A DNA stretch of 64,000 bases from Sisyra terminalis (GCA_958496175.1 OY292278.1:43152001-43216000), one strand, 5' to 3'. Shown: positions 1-12,974, counted from the stretch's first letter. Notes: generated by a model from the letters alone, not told the origin. Translations and numbers: made by a program.

Positions 1-1358
1 TTTTCCTGTAATTTAATCTTGTTCCAAGAGTTTCGTGTCATAAATAATAAATAATTAACGTGAATCAAAATTTCTAGCAGGGTTGAAGCTCTCAGACTGT
101 GTGATTAAAGTGGAAAGATGAAATTTATATGGCGGAAAATGAGATATCTCCGGCTCAAAATACGATATTTACAATCTGAACATTGTTTTCCAGGTGATTT
201 GGAAAAGTTTAATTAAAAACTTGTAACGTGCTACATCTAAAATATATATATACATATACAAGTTGCACAATTTTTCTGTCAGCTTTTTTTAAAATTACAT
301 TCCATATGAATCAAAACAATTTTTTGCCATCCCTCTAAAAGGAACGGGGGATGTAAAGGGGAGAATGATATGAATTCATTTGTCCAATTACACACGAAGA
401 AAACATAGAACATCTATCGAAACAATGGGGGAATTATTTAAATATGGCATTTAATTGAACGCGAAATGCACTATTGTTTCTGCAAACATTGGTGCACTAT
501 ATTTGCGACCAAATAGTTGGTATAGTAGTCCCTGCCATGTCATATTACGTATGCGAATAGCACGAAAAGGTTATTTAAGCCGAGTTTTTAATTAAATAAA
601 CATTTCACCAAATGTTAAATAAATATTAAAATTCAATTTAACAGGTGTTTGCCTTGGATATTTTAAAATTTACACCAAATTTGATTTGTCACACATTTTT
701 TTTTTTTGATTAATAATTTTTGGAAATTTCATGATTGATTATTGAATTAAAAGCTCTAATTGCTTCAAATCGAGCTTTAGTTTTCTACGTTTAAATGGGA
801 ATTGATTTGAAATTATTTGGTTTTGGTTGATGATTTTTGTGTGGAAAAAAAATCTTTGTAATAAATTTCAATGGGGATGAAGGTTTCGGGAGCTTTCGCT
901 GCTTTGTTCCTCAGGGAGGGAGTTTTATTTTTTCTTTCATTTTTACGTCTCTCTTGGAAGCGTCTTAATATTTTTCTTTGCTTTGTGGAATATTTATGTA
1001 ATGCTTCGAGAGAGCAAATGCTTTGAAATTATCATCTGCTACTGACAATTTTTGATTTGCGTGATTGAATAACAATTGAGCTTTGCATGAATTACGACAT
1101 TTGAATTGTGCTTATGTAAAGATTCGGTTGTGATAAAAGGCGTTTGCATGGAGTTGCTGTATCAATTTTTTATTAAAGAGATACAATTGAGTGATGCTTA
1201 CAGTTCTTTTCTTTATGATCCATTTCCTCTCATATATTTCATCTGCTTTCGGTTATTTGAAAACCTAAAAAAAGAAGAAAATATTTATACGAAGAAGAAT
1301 TTAGAAAATCCATAACAAAATTCAAAAGTTCTACAAATTGAAATCATTTTGTTGAAAT
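1..1358. other. Unannotated AT-rich stretch
   Basis: I see no gene, RNA or clear repeat here. A 69-codon open frame at 1106-1315 (+) has no recognisable motif and is about the length chance allows at this base composition. Confidence 0.5.
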
Positions 1359-1434
1359 AGATTAATACAATTTTTAAAAGACTAGGATCAAAAATAATCA
1401 GTTAAAACTTGAGTTTTACTCGCGACGTTTCGGC

Positions 1435-2145
1435 CAGTGGCGTAGCTAGGTAACCAAGGGCCCTGGGGCAAATTAAAAAATGGGGCCCCACTGCTACGTA
1501 AACTGATTAGGTTTTATCAAATAAAAATATGAAATATACAAACACTTTAAAAATGCTAAGCTACTTAAGCTCTTTTTTGTGCACTGCAGGGCAGGTAATA
1601 AAAATATTATACAGTAACAACATAAATTACAATTAATACTTGGTGTAGGTTTGGCTAATAAAACGAAATAGAGAAAATTCAAGGGTTTATTATATAAAGG
1701 TCGGGCCTACCAACTGACTAAATAACAATTATATTTAAAATTTTTTCCTAGCTCTAGTTTTCGCAAAAGTTTCAATGACTTCGTTTAAATCCAGGCTTGA
1801 TGCGGTTTTGTTTTCAATTACTATTAGCGATAAATGTCGGAGTCGAGTTTGGTCCATATTATTTCTTAAATAATTTTTTATTATTTTTAATTTGCTAAAT
1901 GATCTTTCAGCTGCTGCAGAAGTGACAGGAATTGTAAAGAATAATAACATTAGTGTAACTACATCCGTTAGGTCACATTCTAGCACTCCAAATTTGCTCA
2001 TTATTTCCCTACAGAATTGGTGAACTTCCAACTGAATTTCCAAAAGTTCAGTTCGATCGAGATTTCTGGTAAGGATTCCAGGGCCCCCAGCGATTGAGGG
2101 CCCCGAGGCACTGTTCCGCCTAGCCTCTAGGTAGCTACGCCACTG
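1435..2145 (-). mobile_element. Non-autonomous hAT element with 8-bp target duplication
   Basis: The left end reads CAGTGGCGTAGCTAGG and the right end is its inverted partner (TAGCTACGCCACTG). The flanks at 1427-1434 and 2146-2153 are both GTTTCGGC, a perfect 8-bp duplication, as expected for hAT. At 711 bp it keeps only the C-terminal part of a transposase on the minus strand. The perfect duplication suggests a fairly recent insertion relative to the other repeats here. Confidence 0.93.
1735..2043 (-). pseudogene. hAT transposase C-terminal dimerisation domain (fragment)
   Basis: This 102-codon minus-strand frame carries the hAT dimerisation signature, with TSAAAERSFSKLKIIKNYLR at about residues 41-60, followed by RLRHLSLIVIEN. 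In full-length hAT transposases of the ZMYM-like/insect type this block lies at the extreme C-terminus, where it mediates oligomerisation. The RNase-H-like catalytic core and the BED finger are absent, so this is a non-autonomous deletion derivative. It lies fully inside the element bounded by the 1435/2145 inverted ends and ends shortly before the left terminus, consistent with minus-strand transcription. Confidence 0.9.
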
Positions 2146-2438
2146 GTTTCGGCCCCTTTATTGAGCCTTCCTCAGGCGTTCGTAAACAATCGCTTTAACT
2201 TTGTTAACAATAATCCTTGTCACGAATCATTTTTACATACGGTACAATTGATAAAATTAATAAAATCAAACTATAATATCAACAAAATCAGCTGTACCGT
2301 ATCTGTAAAAATGAATCATGACAAGGATTATTGTTTACAATGTTAAAGCGATTGTTTAAGGGGCCGAAACATCCCGAGTAAAAATCAAGTTTTAACTGCT
2401 TATTTTTGATCCTAGTCCTCTGGGAATTGTATTAATCT

Positions 2439-3228
2439 GTAATCACCAAGGATCTAAAATTTTACCATTATTTTGTTGACATTTTAAAAAAAGTTAATTT
2501 GCAATTCAATAGTTTATGAAAAAAATGTTCATCAACTGTTGTCCACTAATTAATTACTGAATTTTTGGGAGATGAAAATATTTGTGTAATTAATCGTGAT
2601 TCCTCCAATAAAAGCACTGTAAAACGGCTTTGTCTTAAGGTTTTCCAATGGTTGGATAAATCATAAAGAAAATGATAATTTTTGTAAAAAAATTCTTAAA
2701 TTTAATCAATAGGTACCTCATTTTTGGTTGAATCCTTTTTTCTACCAGACGTACAGTAAACCAGGTTTTTATTGCTAATTTTATTGCTAATACTATTGGC
2801 TAGCCATTTTATCTGAAAAAAAAAGAAAAGTCTTAGAGCTTTGATAGTTTTCACCTTCAAGCTTTAAAGTTCAAATTCATTAAAAACACAGCAAAAAGCA
2901 CCATTTGATTTCGATGAAAATTTATAAAAGCTTTCAATTTTCAACCCTTTTTGAAAGTTTAATGCCATCTGTTAATTATTTAGTCTCAAATAGTTTTTCG
3001 GTCCCTCAACAAGTACTTTTAATATTGCAGATTTGTTACATAATTTAGACTAGCAAATTTTATAATTACTATTAATCCGTATGGAGTAAAAGTTAATTGA
3101 AAATCTAAAAGGTATTTAATCCTCTTTAACACATTAATTAATCGATATTTTGGTAACGAAAGAATAACGTAATAATAAATTTGTCCCTGAAATTTCTTAG
3201 TTAATGATGTCCAATTTCTTTTACTATA
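2439..3228. other. Unannotated AT-rich stretch
   Basis: No gene or structured repeat recognised. The 80-codon minus frame at 3019-3261 runs into the adjacent MITE and shows no domain. Confidence 0.45.
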
Positions 3229-3414
3229 AAGCAGACCTTTACGCTCCAACTTGCAGTTCAACTAGTAGGACTACTAGTTGGATCACCTAAATGATCGAAT
3301 TAGTCCGACTAGACATCCAATTTCCAATAACACCATTCACGATCTGACTTTAGCTCCAACTTCGAAAGTTGGACCACAAGTTGGACTGCAAGTCGGAGCG
3401 TAAATGACTTGCTT
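3229..3414. mobile_element. 186-bp MITE, copy 1
   Basis: The terminal inverted repeats begin AAGCAGACCTTTACGCTCC and end GGAGCGTAAATGACTTGCTT. A second copy of 187 bp lies at 44406-44592 and matches along its whole length, which fixes both ends. Internal sequence is built from repeated short GTTGGAC/TCCAACT words. It has no coding capacity. No exact target duplication is visible at this copy. The parent transposon is unknown. Confidence 0.75.
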
Positions 3415-5500
3415 AACTGTTAAAATTTTTGGTGGACAATTAGTTACAAATTTTTGATGTTTCAAATTGAAAAATTTTGGAGAATTTCTTTCATTTCTTC
3501 TTAATTGTGTGGTCTTTTTCTTGATTCTAAAATTTCTGCCGATGTATTGTGATTATAATGGTTATCATTCGGGCTTAAAGAATGGCTTAAAGGTCCATAT
3601 CTAGTGATTATTTGGTTACTGTCCTGCGGATGTAATAATCGACTCCATGAGCTTTTCCTCCACTTCAGTCCAACGAGTTGATGATCCCCAAAGTTTCCTT
3701 TTCCCTTCAGGTGGCCCCTGTATCATAAGACGGTTAGCTATATGCCAGAAAAAGCCAATGATTCCATTTTTAGCGATGAGAGTCTCTGGAATGGGGTAAC
3801 TTTGATTAAGATGGAAAAAATTGTTTTTTTGGTTGTCCAAAGGGTGAAAAATTTAATCCCTTACATTGACGAAATTTCAATAATTAAGAATTTAAACTCT
3901 TAACATGAAAAAAATTAATACTTTAGTCTTGCTGATACTTTCAAATTCGTTCAAGTGGCACTTTGATTTAAAGATTTTTTTTAGTGGGCAAGTATCTGGT
4001 TACCAACTAAAAGATAATCCATAACGATTTAAAATTCTAATTTTACCATTTTTTTTTCTGTTCCCTCAAAACTTATTTGTTCATCGAATTATATAAAAAA
4101 ATTGGAAATAAATGCAGGAAATTGCTGATTGTTACATTAGAGAACAGTTAAGCGATCAAATAGGAATGAGTTTATATCCCAAAGGCATCAATTGAATTCC
4201 AATAAACTTGTAAATAAAATTCAATTAAATAGAACTTCGCATTTCCTTCTATTACTTTTTGAAGGTATTTTCCAAATATTTAAATAATATTCATTGCAAT
4301 TTGTGATTTTTAAAAGTTTAATATAAAACATAAAATCCTCTTATCGTCTTTAATATTTCTTGTGCATAGAATTTATGATTTTTTTCGCTCAAAGGAAATA
4401 CAAATGAATAAATTTAACTTGTTCTCCGCGATTTTGTTAGTATAATATTGGAATACAAATATCCATTACCGAGTAAATGTACAAAGAATGTACTTTGAAA
4501 TCTTAAAGCATCGGAAAAAAATTTAATTAATACACATTTACATTTTCTTTGCATCATTAACATTAATTATTTTCTTTGTCATTAAAAAATCATAAAAATT
4601 ATAATTTAATACAGAGAGAACATGGCTACATGTAAAAATTTCATTACCTACATTTCTCGAAGCTGTACAATGTCAGGTTGTTATAATGTATATATACGTA
4701 TAAAAAATAATTGGAAACAAAATTTTATAAAAATGTTTCGAATAAATTTGAATACAAAAATATTGTACAATATTGAACAAAAAAAAAATATGTCTAAGTA
4801 CCGTTTTAATTTAAAAATATGAGAATATTCAATTTCGTTTCTTACATTTTTTAAATCGAAAGTATTATGTAATATTATTAAAAAATGCCAGGTTTTATAT
4901 TTTAATTTTTGTTGTACGTTTTAAAACGAAATTCTTTCCGAATTCGTTTGTGTTTATGATTTTTTCTTGGAAAAATACCTTCTTATGGTTTTGTATCGTT
5001 AAACGTAATGAAAATGTTAAATTCTTCTACAATTATAAAAGCATGAATACAACTGCTATACCTAATAGTTTGGAGTTAGATTTAATAAAAATTTCTGGGT
5101 TTGAAATTCAATTGATCCTTGATGGAATGAGATATTACATTTTTTTACTAAAAGTTGGACATTTTATCAAATTTAAACAGTTAAGGATAAGTTTCCAGAT
5201 AAAAGCTCCAAAGGATATTTTATAGTTAGAAATGAACAAATTTGTGTTTGCTATTGGTAAAAGATTCAGCATCTAATATTTTTTTTTTAACATTTTAACT
5301 CGCTATTAATCCTGGAAAATACGCGATTACTTATCGTGATGGGGGGGCGGTATTCGCTATCGGAATGGCAGCTCTAAGAAGGATATTCGATTCAGTCTTT
5401 TCGTTTCTTCATTATTGTTGAGAAGGACGATAGCCAAATGGTTGGGGTGGCCACCCAACCGGGTTTAATATTTTTGGCTGTATATATAGGAATGCAAAAC
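3415..5500. other. Unannotated AT-rich stretch
   Basis: Short open frames at 3616-3840 (-), 4622-4822 (+) and 4950-5225 (+) have no recognisable domain, and the first has no ATG at its 5' end. A near-palindrome built on GGGTGGCCACCC lies at about 5440-5460. I see no gene. Confidence 0.45.
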
Positions 5501-5990
5501 AGATATATCGATTTTTTCAAACATCAATATTGTTGTTAAACATCGTTTGTTCTTAAACATCGATTTTTAACATCGATGTTGGAACCTAAAACATCGATAA
5601 TACATCGTTTTTCATGAGCGATGGTTTATAAATGATATTTTATCATAGCGGTATCATTCCTCCCGTCCATGATCCAGATACTTATATAAATAGATCTTCT
5701 TTTAGCCACAAGTCTAGATTTGTGAACTCCGCCATTTTATAATATAACACGAGAAAATATAAATTAACGGTGAATAAGGCTTGGTTAGATTGCAATCTAA
5801 CGATGTTTTATAAACGTCAATTAAATATAACAACGATTATAAGCTGACGGGGTTCACAATTTTATGGTATTCTATTATTTAGGGAATGTTCTACACATAT
5901 TCCCAATGGTGATAAAAACTTCGAAAAAATCGATATATTGATCATAATTTTCGATGTTTTTATCATCGATGTTTTTTATGAGCAATAATG
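5501..5990. repeat. Region rich in ACATCGAT words, possible degraded MITE
   Basis: The words AACATCG and CATCGATG recur at 5515-5630 on one side and, inverted, at 5925-5985 on the other. Both sides share a stretch like ATATATCGATTTTTTC in opposite orientation. This suggests a degraded inverted-repeat element of about 470 bp. The ends and any target duplication are unclear. Confidence 0.35.
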
Positions 5991-6014
5991 CATACATAGG
6001 CTATTTTTTCCCTG

Positions 6015-6770
6015 ACCGTAGCTGTTTTTAAGTCTTCGTGTAAGTCATGGTTTATGATATACTATGATGCATTTGTCGTTAAGCACAGAATCATGGACTG
6101 GAACTTTAGTATTATCTTGATGTTAGAATTGCTAGAGGGTCTCCATAGTTGAACGCCTTAAGTCCAAACGGGCTTTAATATAACTTTGAATATGGCTAAT
6201 TTACCCTCCAGGAGCACTTGCGACCTTCTCCTTAGCAGCCACCAGAGTTTCTTGACCATCACCTCCAATTGGGATGTTTTATTGAAATTGTGGTTTCTTC
6301 AGGAAAGCCGTCTATCTAGATGGAAACCTAGACACCTTCGTGACTTGTGAAACACAATTGGCGTTGTTTTAAATAACGACGACTTAAATTCGTTTATTTC
6401 GATAATTTTTTTTGAATTTGGAGTTTCTCGAACGCAGATTTAGAGCTTCAGCCTCGAACTAGCAGTACATCACGTGTCATCGTAAACGTCTCTAAAATAG
6501 TATTTAAAGAGGTCCAAATATTTCCTATGTATATTAGATACAAGATTGGCCCCAGTATAAACCCCTGGGAGGCTCCCGAACCAATCTGGTGAAGTTCTGT
6601 AGAAAAGTCTTTGGGAAAACGTAGAATTTTTTTCCAATTACGTAGGATTTGGGCACCTTGACCAATGAAGTAGGTTATATGTTTTTTTTGTTAATAAGTC
6701 CCTTGTGCCAACCTCTATCGAATACTTGACACACTTTGAGAAAAACGGCGGAGTAGTACTGCTCCTTTTA
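6015..6770 (-). pseudogene. Jockey-type LINE reverse transcriptase remnant
   Basis: Read on the minus strand in shifting frames, the segment reproduces successive blocks of a jockey-clade non-LTR reverse transcriptase. RT motif A, VFDRGWHKGL, is at about 6703-6757. The motif B/3 region, GFILGPILYLIYIGNIW, is at about 6513-6562. The thumb/connection block with WWLLRRRSQ is near 6220. LKPVWT followed by GVQLW is at about 6142-6177. The order and spacing match the family. Multiple stops and frameshifts separate the blocks, and the FADD motif C is unrecognisable, so the copy is dead. The endonuclease domain and ORF1 are absent, which implies 5' truncation. Jockey elements normally copy themselves by target-primed reverse transcription. 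Confidence 0.85.
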
Positions 6771-8385
6771 AAGTGCATCCATAATTGAGTCGCTTAAAGC
6801 CAAAGTGGTGTAAATCATAATTTTGAATTAAAATTTTTCCGTTTTTTTTTTAGCTAAAACGATTTTTTAGGTACTTAACTGTTTATTGGAAAAGTAAAGT
6901 AAGATAAAGTTTCATTATTATGTCGGTAGATAACTGGCTGAAACATCTCACATGTAGCATATTTCGATAGCGATTTGGATAAGTCATTATATCTACAAAT
7001 CTCAATATGGCTTTCACCCCTTTGGCTTCATGATTTTTGCAACTCAATGAACTAATTTTAGTGTAAAATTTTAAAATAATGGAAAAATAAATTTTCTTGT
7101 AAACTATTGTAAAAGAAAGGTAGTTCTTTAGAGCATCCACAAATTATACGTTTTACCACTAACAAGATTCACTTTCTTCCCTTAAAAACGTTAGCAAAAA
7201 AACTATTAATATATTTCCCAGCATAAAATCCAATTAAGTTATTAGAAGCGTAATCTGAAATTTAAAAATATTTATGAAATTACTAATTCAATTAATCGCA
7301 TTAAATTCGCCGTTAAGCATACAGATAAAAATGTGTAAGAGGTTCAAACAGGTCAGTTTATATTTTAATTTTCGTGTTCACTCGACGCATCTCACCCCCG
7401 AGAACTTTGCCACTTTTCTACCACCACCCTGTTTTATATAACATTTTTTTTTGCATTTCTCTTTATTGCTGCGGTTTTCTCTTCTTTTTTCGTCACACAT
7501 ACACAAGAACATTATCATAAATTTATTATTTGTTTAAGTATTTTTTTTTTGCCGGCAAAAGTAAAGTTGAGTAGAGCACATATAAAATTCAAAGCAAAAC
7601 CGTAATTAATTTCTCTGGAGAGCCACAAATTAAATCCAATCGTCATGAAATTTTTTTTCAAAGTTTACCAGATTCGTTGTAGTATGTAGTCCTTGTTTGT
7701 TTAGACAGATAAAACATCTTTTGGGAAAATTGGGGGAATTTGAAACAATTTTACGGTAATCTTGCACGATTTTTTATGTGTTTTATACCTGTGGAGACAA
7801 TAATGAGGCAGTGGAGTATAGACAGTGAAAAGTTGGAAATAAAAATTATGGTAATAAGATATGCATTGGATGCACCTATGCATCCTATTTAATAAATGAC
7901 GTCAATGAATCAATGTCGGCCGCGTTCATTTTCGTCCAGTTTTCTCAACTTCTACACCAAAGTTCTTATTAGAAGGAAATGTTCATAAATTACAAGGTAT
8001 AATTTTCAGGATATTAATTTTCTAATGCGAGTTGAGAACTAACATTACGTCAGTTTAACTAACGTTAAGCGTTAATTAATGATATATGAACCCTTTAAAC
8101 CAAATACGTGCATTACAGATAAACTCTTTACATTTTAAATTTTTGATAACACATATTGAAAAGCTCGCAATCGTAATTGAATAATAAAAATGCAAGCAAA
8201 CCGTATTATATGCAAAATATTCAACTTTATTTTGACGATAAAGTTTATCTTTGCAGAATATTGTTTTATCAGATATTTTGCATACAAAACTTGAATTTAG
8301 CATTTGAATTTCTATCTTTATGATTCAATGTAACCTATTTCTGAAAAGACTAGAGGGGCAAAATTGATAATACCTATCTGCCAAT
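6771..8385. other. Unannotated AT-rich stretch
   Basis: Three minus-strand open frames of 60-85 codons (6883-7140, 7701-7883, 8076-8303) show no domain. A few poly-T tracts are present. No gene seen. Confidence 0.45.
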
Positions 8386-9800
8386 AAACAATTTTTATTG
8401 TTATTTGTGCTAAAATTTAATATTTGGTTATCTTTTTGGCAAATTTGATCCAAACAATTAGGCAAGTAGTTTAAGTATGAAAGAACTTCGTAAATAACTT
8501 ATAAAAGGGTATTTAACAATGGGAAAAATATTCCAAATTTAAAGTGGAAGCAATAATTTTTGTCTAAGTTTTTCCACTCTTTGCGGGTAATTTGAACTTG
8601 AATTGAGCAATTCAAATGAGACCAATTTCATTGTACTGATATTTATGGCAATTAAATTCAAATGGGCCATAAAGTTGGGTTTGAAAATAGGAACTTGTTA
8701 TATTAATGATTGAGCTTTTAATGATATATATAATATTTATAAAAAATATATATTTTTCCAATTTTTTTGATATACTATCCCTTATTTTTACGAAAGCTTA
8801 TAATTTAATAAGCATATTGTTGTTATTTTAAGTACCTAATATTGGTTCAAAGTTGGTTCTATTGCATTGGTTCTATAAACAATTTTTATTGTTATTTGAG
8901 CTAAAATTTAATATTTGGTTATCTTTTTGGCAAATTTGGTCCATACAATTAGGAAAGTGGTTTAAGTATGAACTAATTTCGTAAATCACTTATAAAAGGG
9001 GTTTGAAAGTGGGAAAAAATATTCCAAATTTAGTGTGAAAGCAATAATTTTTTTCGTTTTTCCTTTTTGTGAGCAATTTGAGCTTCGAAATTCAAATAAG
9101 ACCAATTTAATTGTACAAATATTGACTATAAACTTGGACCATTTAGATATTTTTAATAATCAAATAAAAATTGGCAATAAAGTTGGTTTAGAAAATAGGA
9201 ACGTGTTAAACTAATGATTGAGCTTTTAATGAAAGCTCGTCATTAAGTTAGCAGATTGTTGATGTTTTAAGTAATCATTACATTTGTTCAAAGTTCTATA
9301 AACAATTTTTATTGTTATTTGTGCTTAAATTTGGTTATATTTTTGGCAAATTTGGTTCAACCAATTAGAAACGTAGTTTAAGTATGAAATAATTCCATAA
9401 ATAACTTATTAAAGGGGATTTAAAAGTGGGAAAAATATTCCAAATTTATTGTGAAAGCAGTAAATTTTTCTGTTTTTCTACTCTTTGCGGATAATTTGAG
9501 CTTTGAAGTTCAAATGAGACTAATTTCATTGCACAGTTATCGTCTAATAAATTGAGACCATTTAGATATTTTTGGTAATCAAATAAAAATGAGCGATAAA
9601 GTTGGTTTTGAAAACATTAACTTGTTTTACTAATGATTGAGCTTTTAATGATACTATATAATATTTATAAAAAAATTGGTAGATATTTACCAAATTTTGG
9701 GTTAGCAGATTGTTGATGCTTTATGAGTAAATCATTTCATTTGATCGAAGTTTAAAAGCTTTTGGTTTAAGTTTAGTTTTAGTTCAATACTAAATCCTTA
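8386..9800. repeat. Tandem repeat array, three units of about 420-490 bp
   Basis: The word AAACAATTTTTATTGTTATTT starts successive units at 8386, 8877 and 9300, giving steps of 491 and 423 bp. Each unit then repeats in the same order TTTGGTTATCTTTTTGGCAA, GGGAAAAATATTCCAAATTT, a CACTCTTTGCGG-like block and ATGATTGAGCTTTTAATGA. The units have diverged by many substitutions and small indels. No coding content. It is a low-copy local satellite or old tandem duplication. Confidence 0.85.
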
Positions 9801-10540
9801 AGAGTTTTCTTACCTCTTTATCCTGAAAATGGATGCTTCAGTAATGTTATTGTAATATCTCGATTCGCCAAATTACATGTGAAAGTTTTGGTAGAGGCTA
9901 CTATATTTACTGTTGGTGTTCGAGGCCAAAAAGTGTTTATACCACGGATACCACTTATACCGTCAAAGTATGGTTTAGAGTATAAAGGACTGCTATTTTC
10001 CCCTTAGTTGTATTTCGCCAGGACAGTAATCGATCAGAAGGAGAACTGCTTCCTACTGGACCAGTATTATGTGGCCATCGTAGCGACTTGGTGTTGTTAA
10101 CTCCTGGTGGTAAAACCTGAAATGTCGCATAGAAAGATGGATTATTAGCCATAATAAACATAAGAACAAGAAAAATAAGTAAATATTTTTGATTTTTTTT
10201 ATAAAAGTTAGTTAACAACAATTTATTTAAATAACGAAATTTATCATTAGAGTTTATACTCTGTATACTAAAAGAATTATTCCAACCATATTTTAAGTCT
10301 AGATTTTATATATAGTCCAGCGAAGTGGATGGGTCATGGCTAGTTATATACAATCCTTGAGCAAATTAAAAGATGTACTATAAACTTTGCATAAAATCTA
10401 TTTAACTGTTTTCTAAAAATGAAATTTACTATTCTTTTCACCAGCTTGACAAAAAATATCATATTGAATGAAAAACAATTATTTGCTGTCATTATATGTA
10501 AATTGTGATTTTGACGAACTTAATTGTTTAATATTTAATT
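9801..10540. other. Unannotated stretch with one orphan open frame
   Basis: An 88-codon minus-strand frame at 9955-10221 begins with a hydrophobic segment (IFLVLMFIMA) followed by a proline/serine-rich part. I do not recognise it, and neither codon structure nor neighbours support a gene. The rest is plain AT-rich sequence. Confidence 0.4.
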
Positions 10541-10544
10541 AAAG

Positions 10545-11075
10545 GTCCCTTTACTGCTATTAAAGCTGTAATTCTGCGCAGCATGCTGTTTATACAGGAC
10601 AGTACTGTTGATTGCTTTTGTGATGATGATTCCATACATGAATATTTTTTCTAAGGGCTATCTTTCTGTCACTATTGCATCTTCAGGGGTTTTTCTCTTC
10701 ATTAATTCCAACACATGTTTAATGAGGTTTAAATCACGACTATTATCCTTGAGAAGTATACTAGTCCCAGCCGTCCCAGCTATACTCTATTAGAAAATTA
10801 AGTATTAGAATAAAGCAATAAAAGTATTAGAAAATAAACATCCTAAGCCATTACTAGTTCATAAAGAAAATATAAGAAAACTACTTAATTATAAATGACA
10901 AAATTTAATTAAGTAGAATACCTAAAATTCAAATCAAACCAATTGAAATTTTGCTGGCCCAATTTTAGTTTGTGCTGTGGATTTTTACGAATATATTGCA
11001 CCATAACAGTTCTGATCCACGGGAATACCGAAATTATGTTCCCGTAGGTAACTGGATAACACTCGATTGGCTATC
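10545..11075 (-). pseudogene. Tc1-type transposase remnant
   Basis: Minus-strand translation recovers pieces of a Tc1 transposase in the right order but in different frames. A helix-turn-helix-adjacent block RVLSSYLREHNFG is near 11030-11075. A block like QHKLKLGQQNFNWF, matching the family's pre-catalytic HK..R..WA..N.NW segment, is at about 10936-10981. DLNLIKHVLELMKRK is at 10690-10735, where the family has SPDLNPIEHLWD. C-terminal INSMLRRITALIAVKG is at 10546-10597. The middle of the catalytic core is missing or scrambled, and stops interrupt it. The usual Tc1 protein is about 340 residues and cuts at TA sites. I found no terminal repeats. Confidence 0.8.
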
Positions 11076-12970
11076 TGAAATTGGGTTAAATAAAAATAAA
11101 TTAATTAATTAAATTAAAATAAATAAATAAATTGGGTACACGAAATTAATAAAAAGGATTCAAGAAAAAGGCTGCAAAAAAAAAATATGAATAAGAAACT
11201 AAATAAAATAAAACACATGTCAATCAATTGCCAAAATTATTAATAGAGCAACAAATCATTTTACCTTTGACAACCTTTGATCAATCAATATCTTCAATTA
11301 TCACCAACTTCACGACGTTCCATCTTGATATTTAAATATTGTCCAACAAATTATGGTTAATTTCAGCAAATATATCACAAAAATTTAAGAACAATAATTT
11401 CCACATGTTTATTAACAATTTACTCGTCAATTATTTAATAATTAAAAGTTAAAATCAAATTAAGTAATAAGAAATTAGCGAAATATTGTAAAAATGACGA
11501 GTCGACTTGTTTATTAGATTTTGACCTTCAATTATTTCAATTCGGCTGCGTTCGTTCGTTGCAAATTTGGATTAAATCGCTTGCAATGGGAAACGCAAAA
11601 ACAATATATTTATTCTTGTCTTACACATTTAATTTTTAATTTGCCAGCCTTTGTCACTCTAAAAATTATTGAAACAATTAAATTTGAAATAGTTGTTCTT
11701 GTCTTTCACATTTAACTAGTCAGTTCTCCGTTTCTGTTACTTTCCAATAATCGATAAAGTTAAATATTTAAAATATAGAATCTATGAAAATTAAAAAAAA
11801 TAATTACAAAAAATGGATTAATTTGTAAGAAATGCTTTCTTATTAAGAAATATACGTATCGAATTAAAAGTTCTATGTTTTTTTTTAAAGATTATTAAAG
11901 ACATTTTGAAACCTTTTCCAACATAAATACTGATTTATTTTATCGAAAATATCTAATTTTATTGTGATTAAACCCTCGTTCGTCTTTATTTGTACCGATT
12001 TTAATATCTATCAATCTTTTCAAGCCCCAAACAAAGCCTGTTATACTTGAATTATTTTCATTTCACAAAATTTCAGATTGAATTTTGCTGCATCGATGAG
12101 TCGAAGCTTTACTGACGTTTCAATATTATTTAAGAGCTTTTTTACCGCAAAATTGTTTTTTCGTAGCTAAAGCATTTTTAATCAACGCAAAAAAAAACAA
12201 TTTTTATCAATTTTCGTTTTCTCATATTTGTTTGACAATTTGAAAAATTATTGCTCAACTTTCGTAGATGAACAATCAAAAATATTGTTGGATAGTAACT
12301 TGATGGATCGAGTTTGGTAATTTCATTTGTTGAGTTATAAATATTACCTATGCGATAAAGACGGCAAGAAATTTTCGATAATCATTATTGGCATTTGCGA
12401 TGCTTCATTTCACCTATTTTCCGATGTAGATAATCAAATTTATAAGCATTAAAAGCGTGGAATTTTTGATAAATACAACCAACTGATGTATATTTCTGAT
12501 GCATTTTTTTGAGGATTTCTTTAATAATTTTAGTCTATAAAATTTTAACGTTTTGGTACTTTGATAAGATAATAGAAAATTATTCGTGCAAACCACCGAA
12601 TTTTATAACGATATGCGTACAATATTTTTCACCTATAAAACATGTTATTAAACTTTGTGAAATCTTAACTTTTTAAGTGGAAACTTTGGCAAGGTAAAGT
12701 TTTCAGCGTTCGTATTTTTTATCGATCAGAAATACATTTGGTGTATGATAACGAATTCAAAAAAAAATGAAAACTGAAGAATCATTTTTATATTTTACAA
12801 TGGCTTTTAAATTTCCATTAAAACTTTAACCAATATTTAAAGGTAAAATTAATTTTTGGGTACCAAGTATATGAAGTTATAGATAAACAACAAATATTAA
12901 TTTTTTACATCAGGATTGTATGCACCAAGAATGCTCAAAAACAAGAGTTCATCGATGGTTTAAATAACAG
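11076..12970. other. Unannotated AT-rich stretch
   Basis: Mostly A/T-rich sequence, with short open frames at 11521-11715 (+) and 12414-12596 (-) that carry no motif. No gene or clear repeat seen. Confidence 0.45.
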
Positions 12971-12974
12971 CAAA

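Larger units (their letters stand above)
1359..2438. repeat. Palindromic (fold-back) element interrupted by a hAT insertion
   Basis: The left arm runs 1359-1434 and continues at 2154-2250. The right arm runs about 2290-2438 and is the reverse complement of the left. The outer ends pair as AGATTAATACAATT with AATTGTATTAATCT, and ACTAGGATC with GATCCTAGT. Inside each arm lies a motif of the type CTGAGGA, a GC-rich hairpin, GAAAC (minus strand, around 2175-2150 joined to 1434-1420), which resembles the hammerhead-like ends of Penelope-type elements but lacks a workable stem III. The arms were one continuous unit before the hAT element landed in the left one. I cannot name the family. Confidence 0.75.

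Noticed and set aside
2150..2175. Hammerhead in the 1.36-2.44 kb palindrome
   Set aside because: CTGAGGA and GAAA fit the core, but GAAACGTC leaves no loop for stem III, and the hAT element splits it.
3616..3840. 74-codon minus-strand frame that looks partly protein-like
   Set aside because: It has no ATG at its start (TTG), a stop lies close upstream, and no convincing splice sites or homologue are apparent.
9955..10221. 88-codon minus-strand frame with hydrophobic N-terminus, signal-peptide-like
   Set aside because: The proline/serine part matches nothing I know and the surroundings are repeats; not enough for a gene call.
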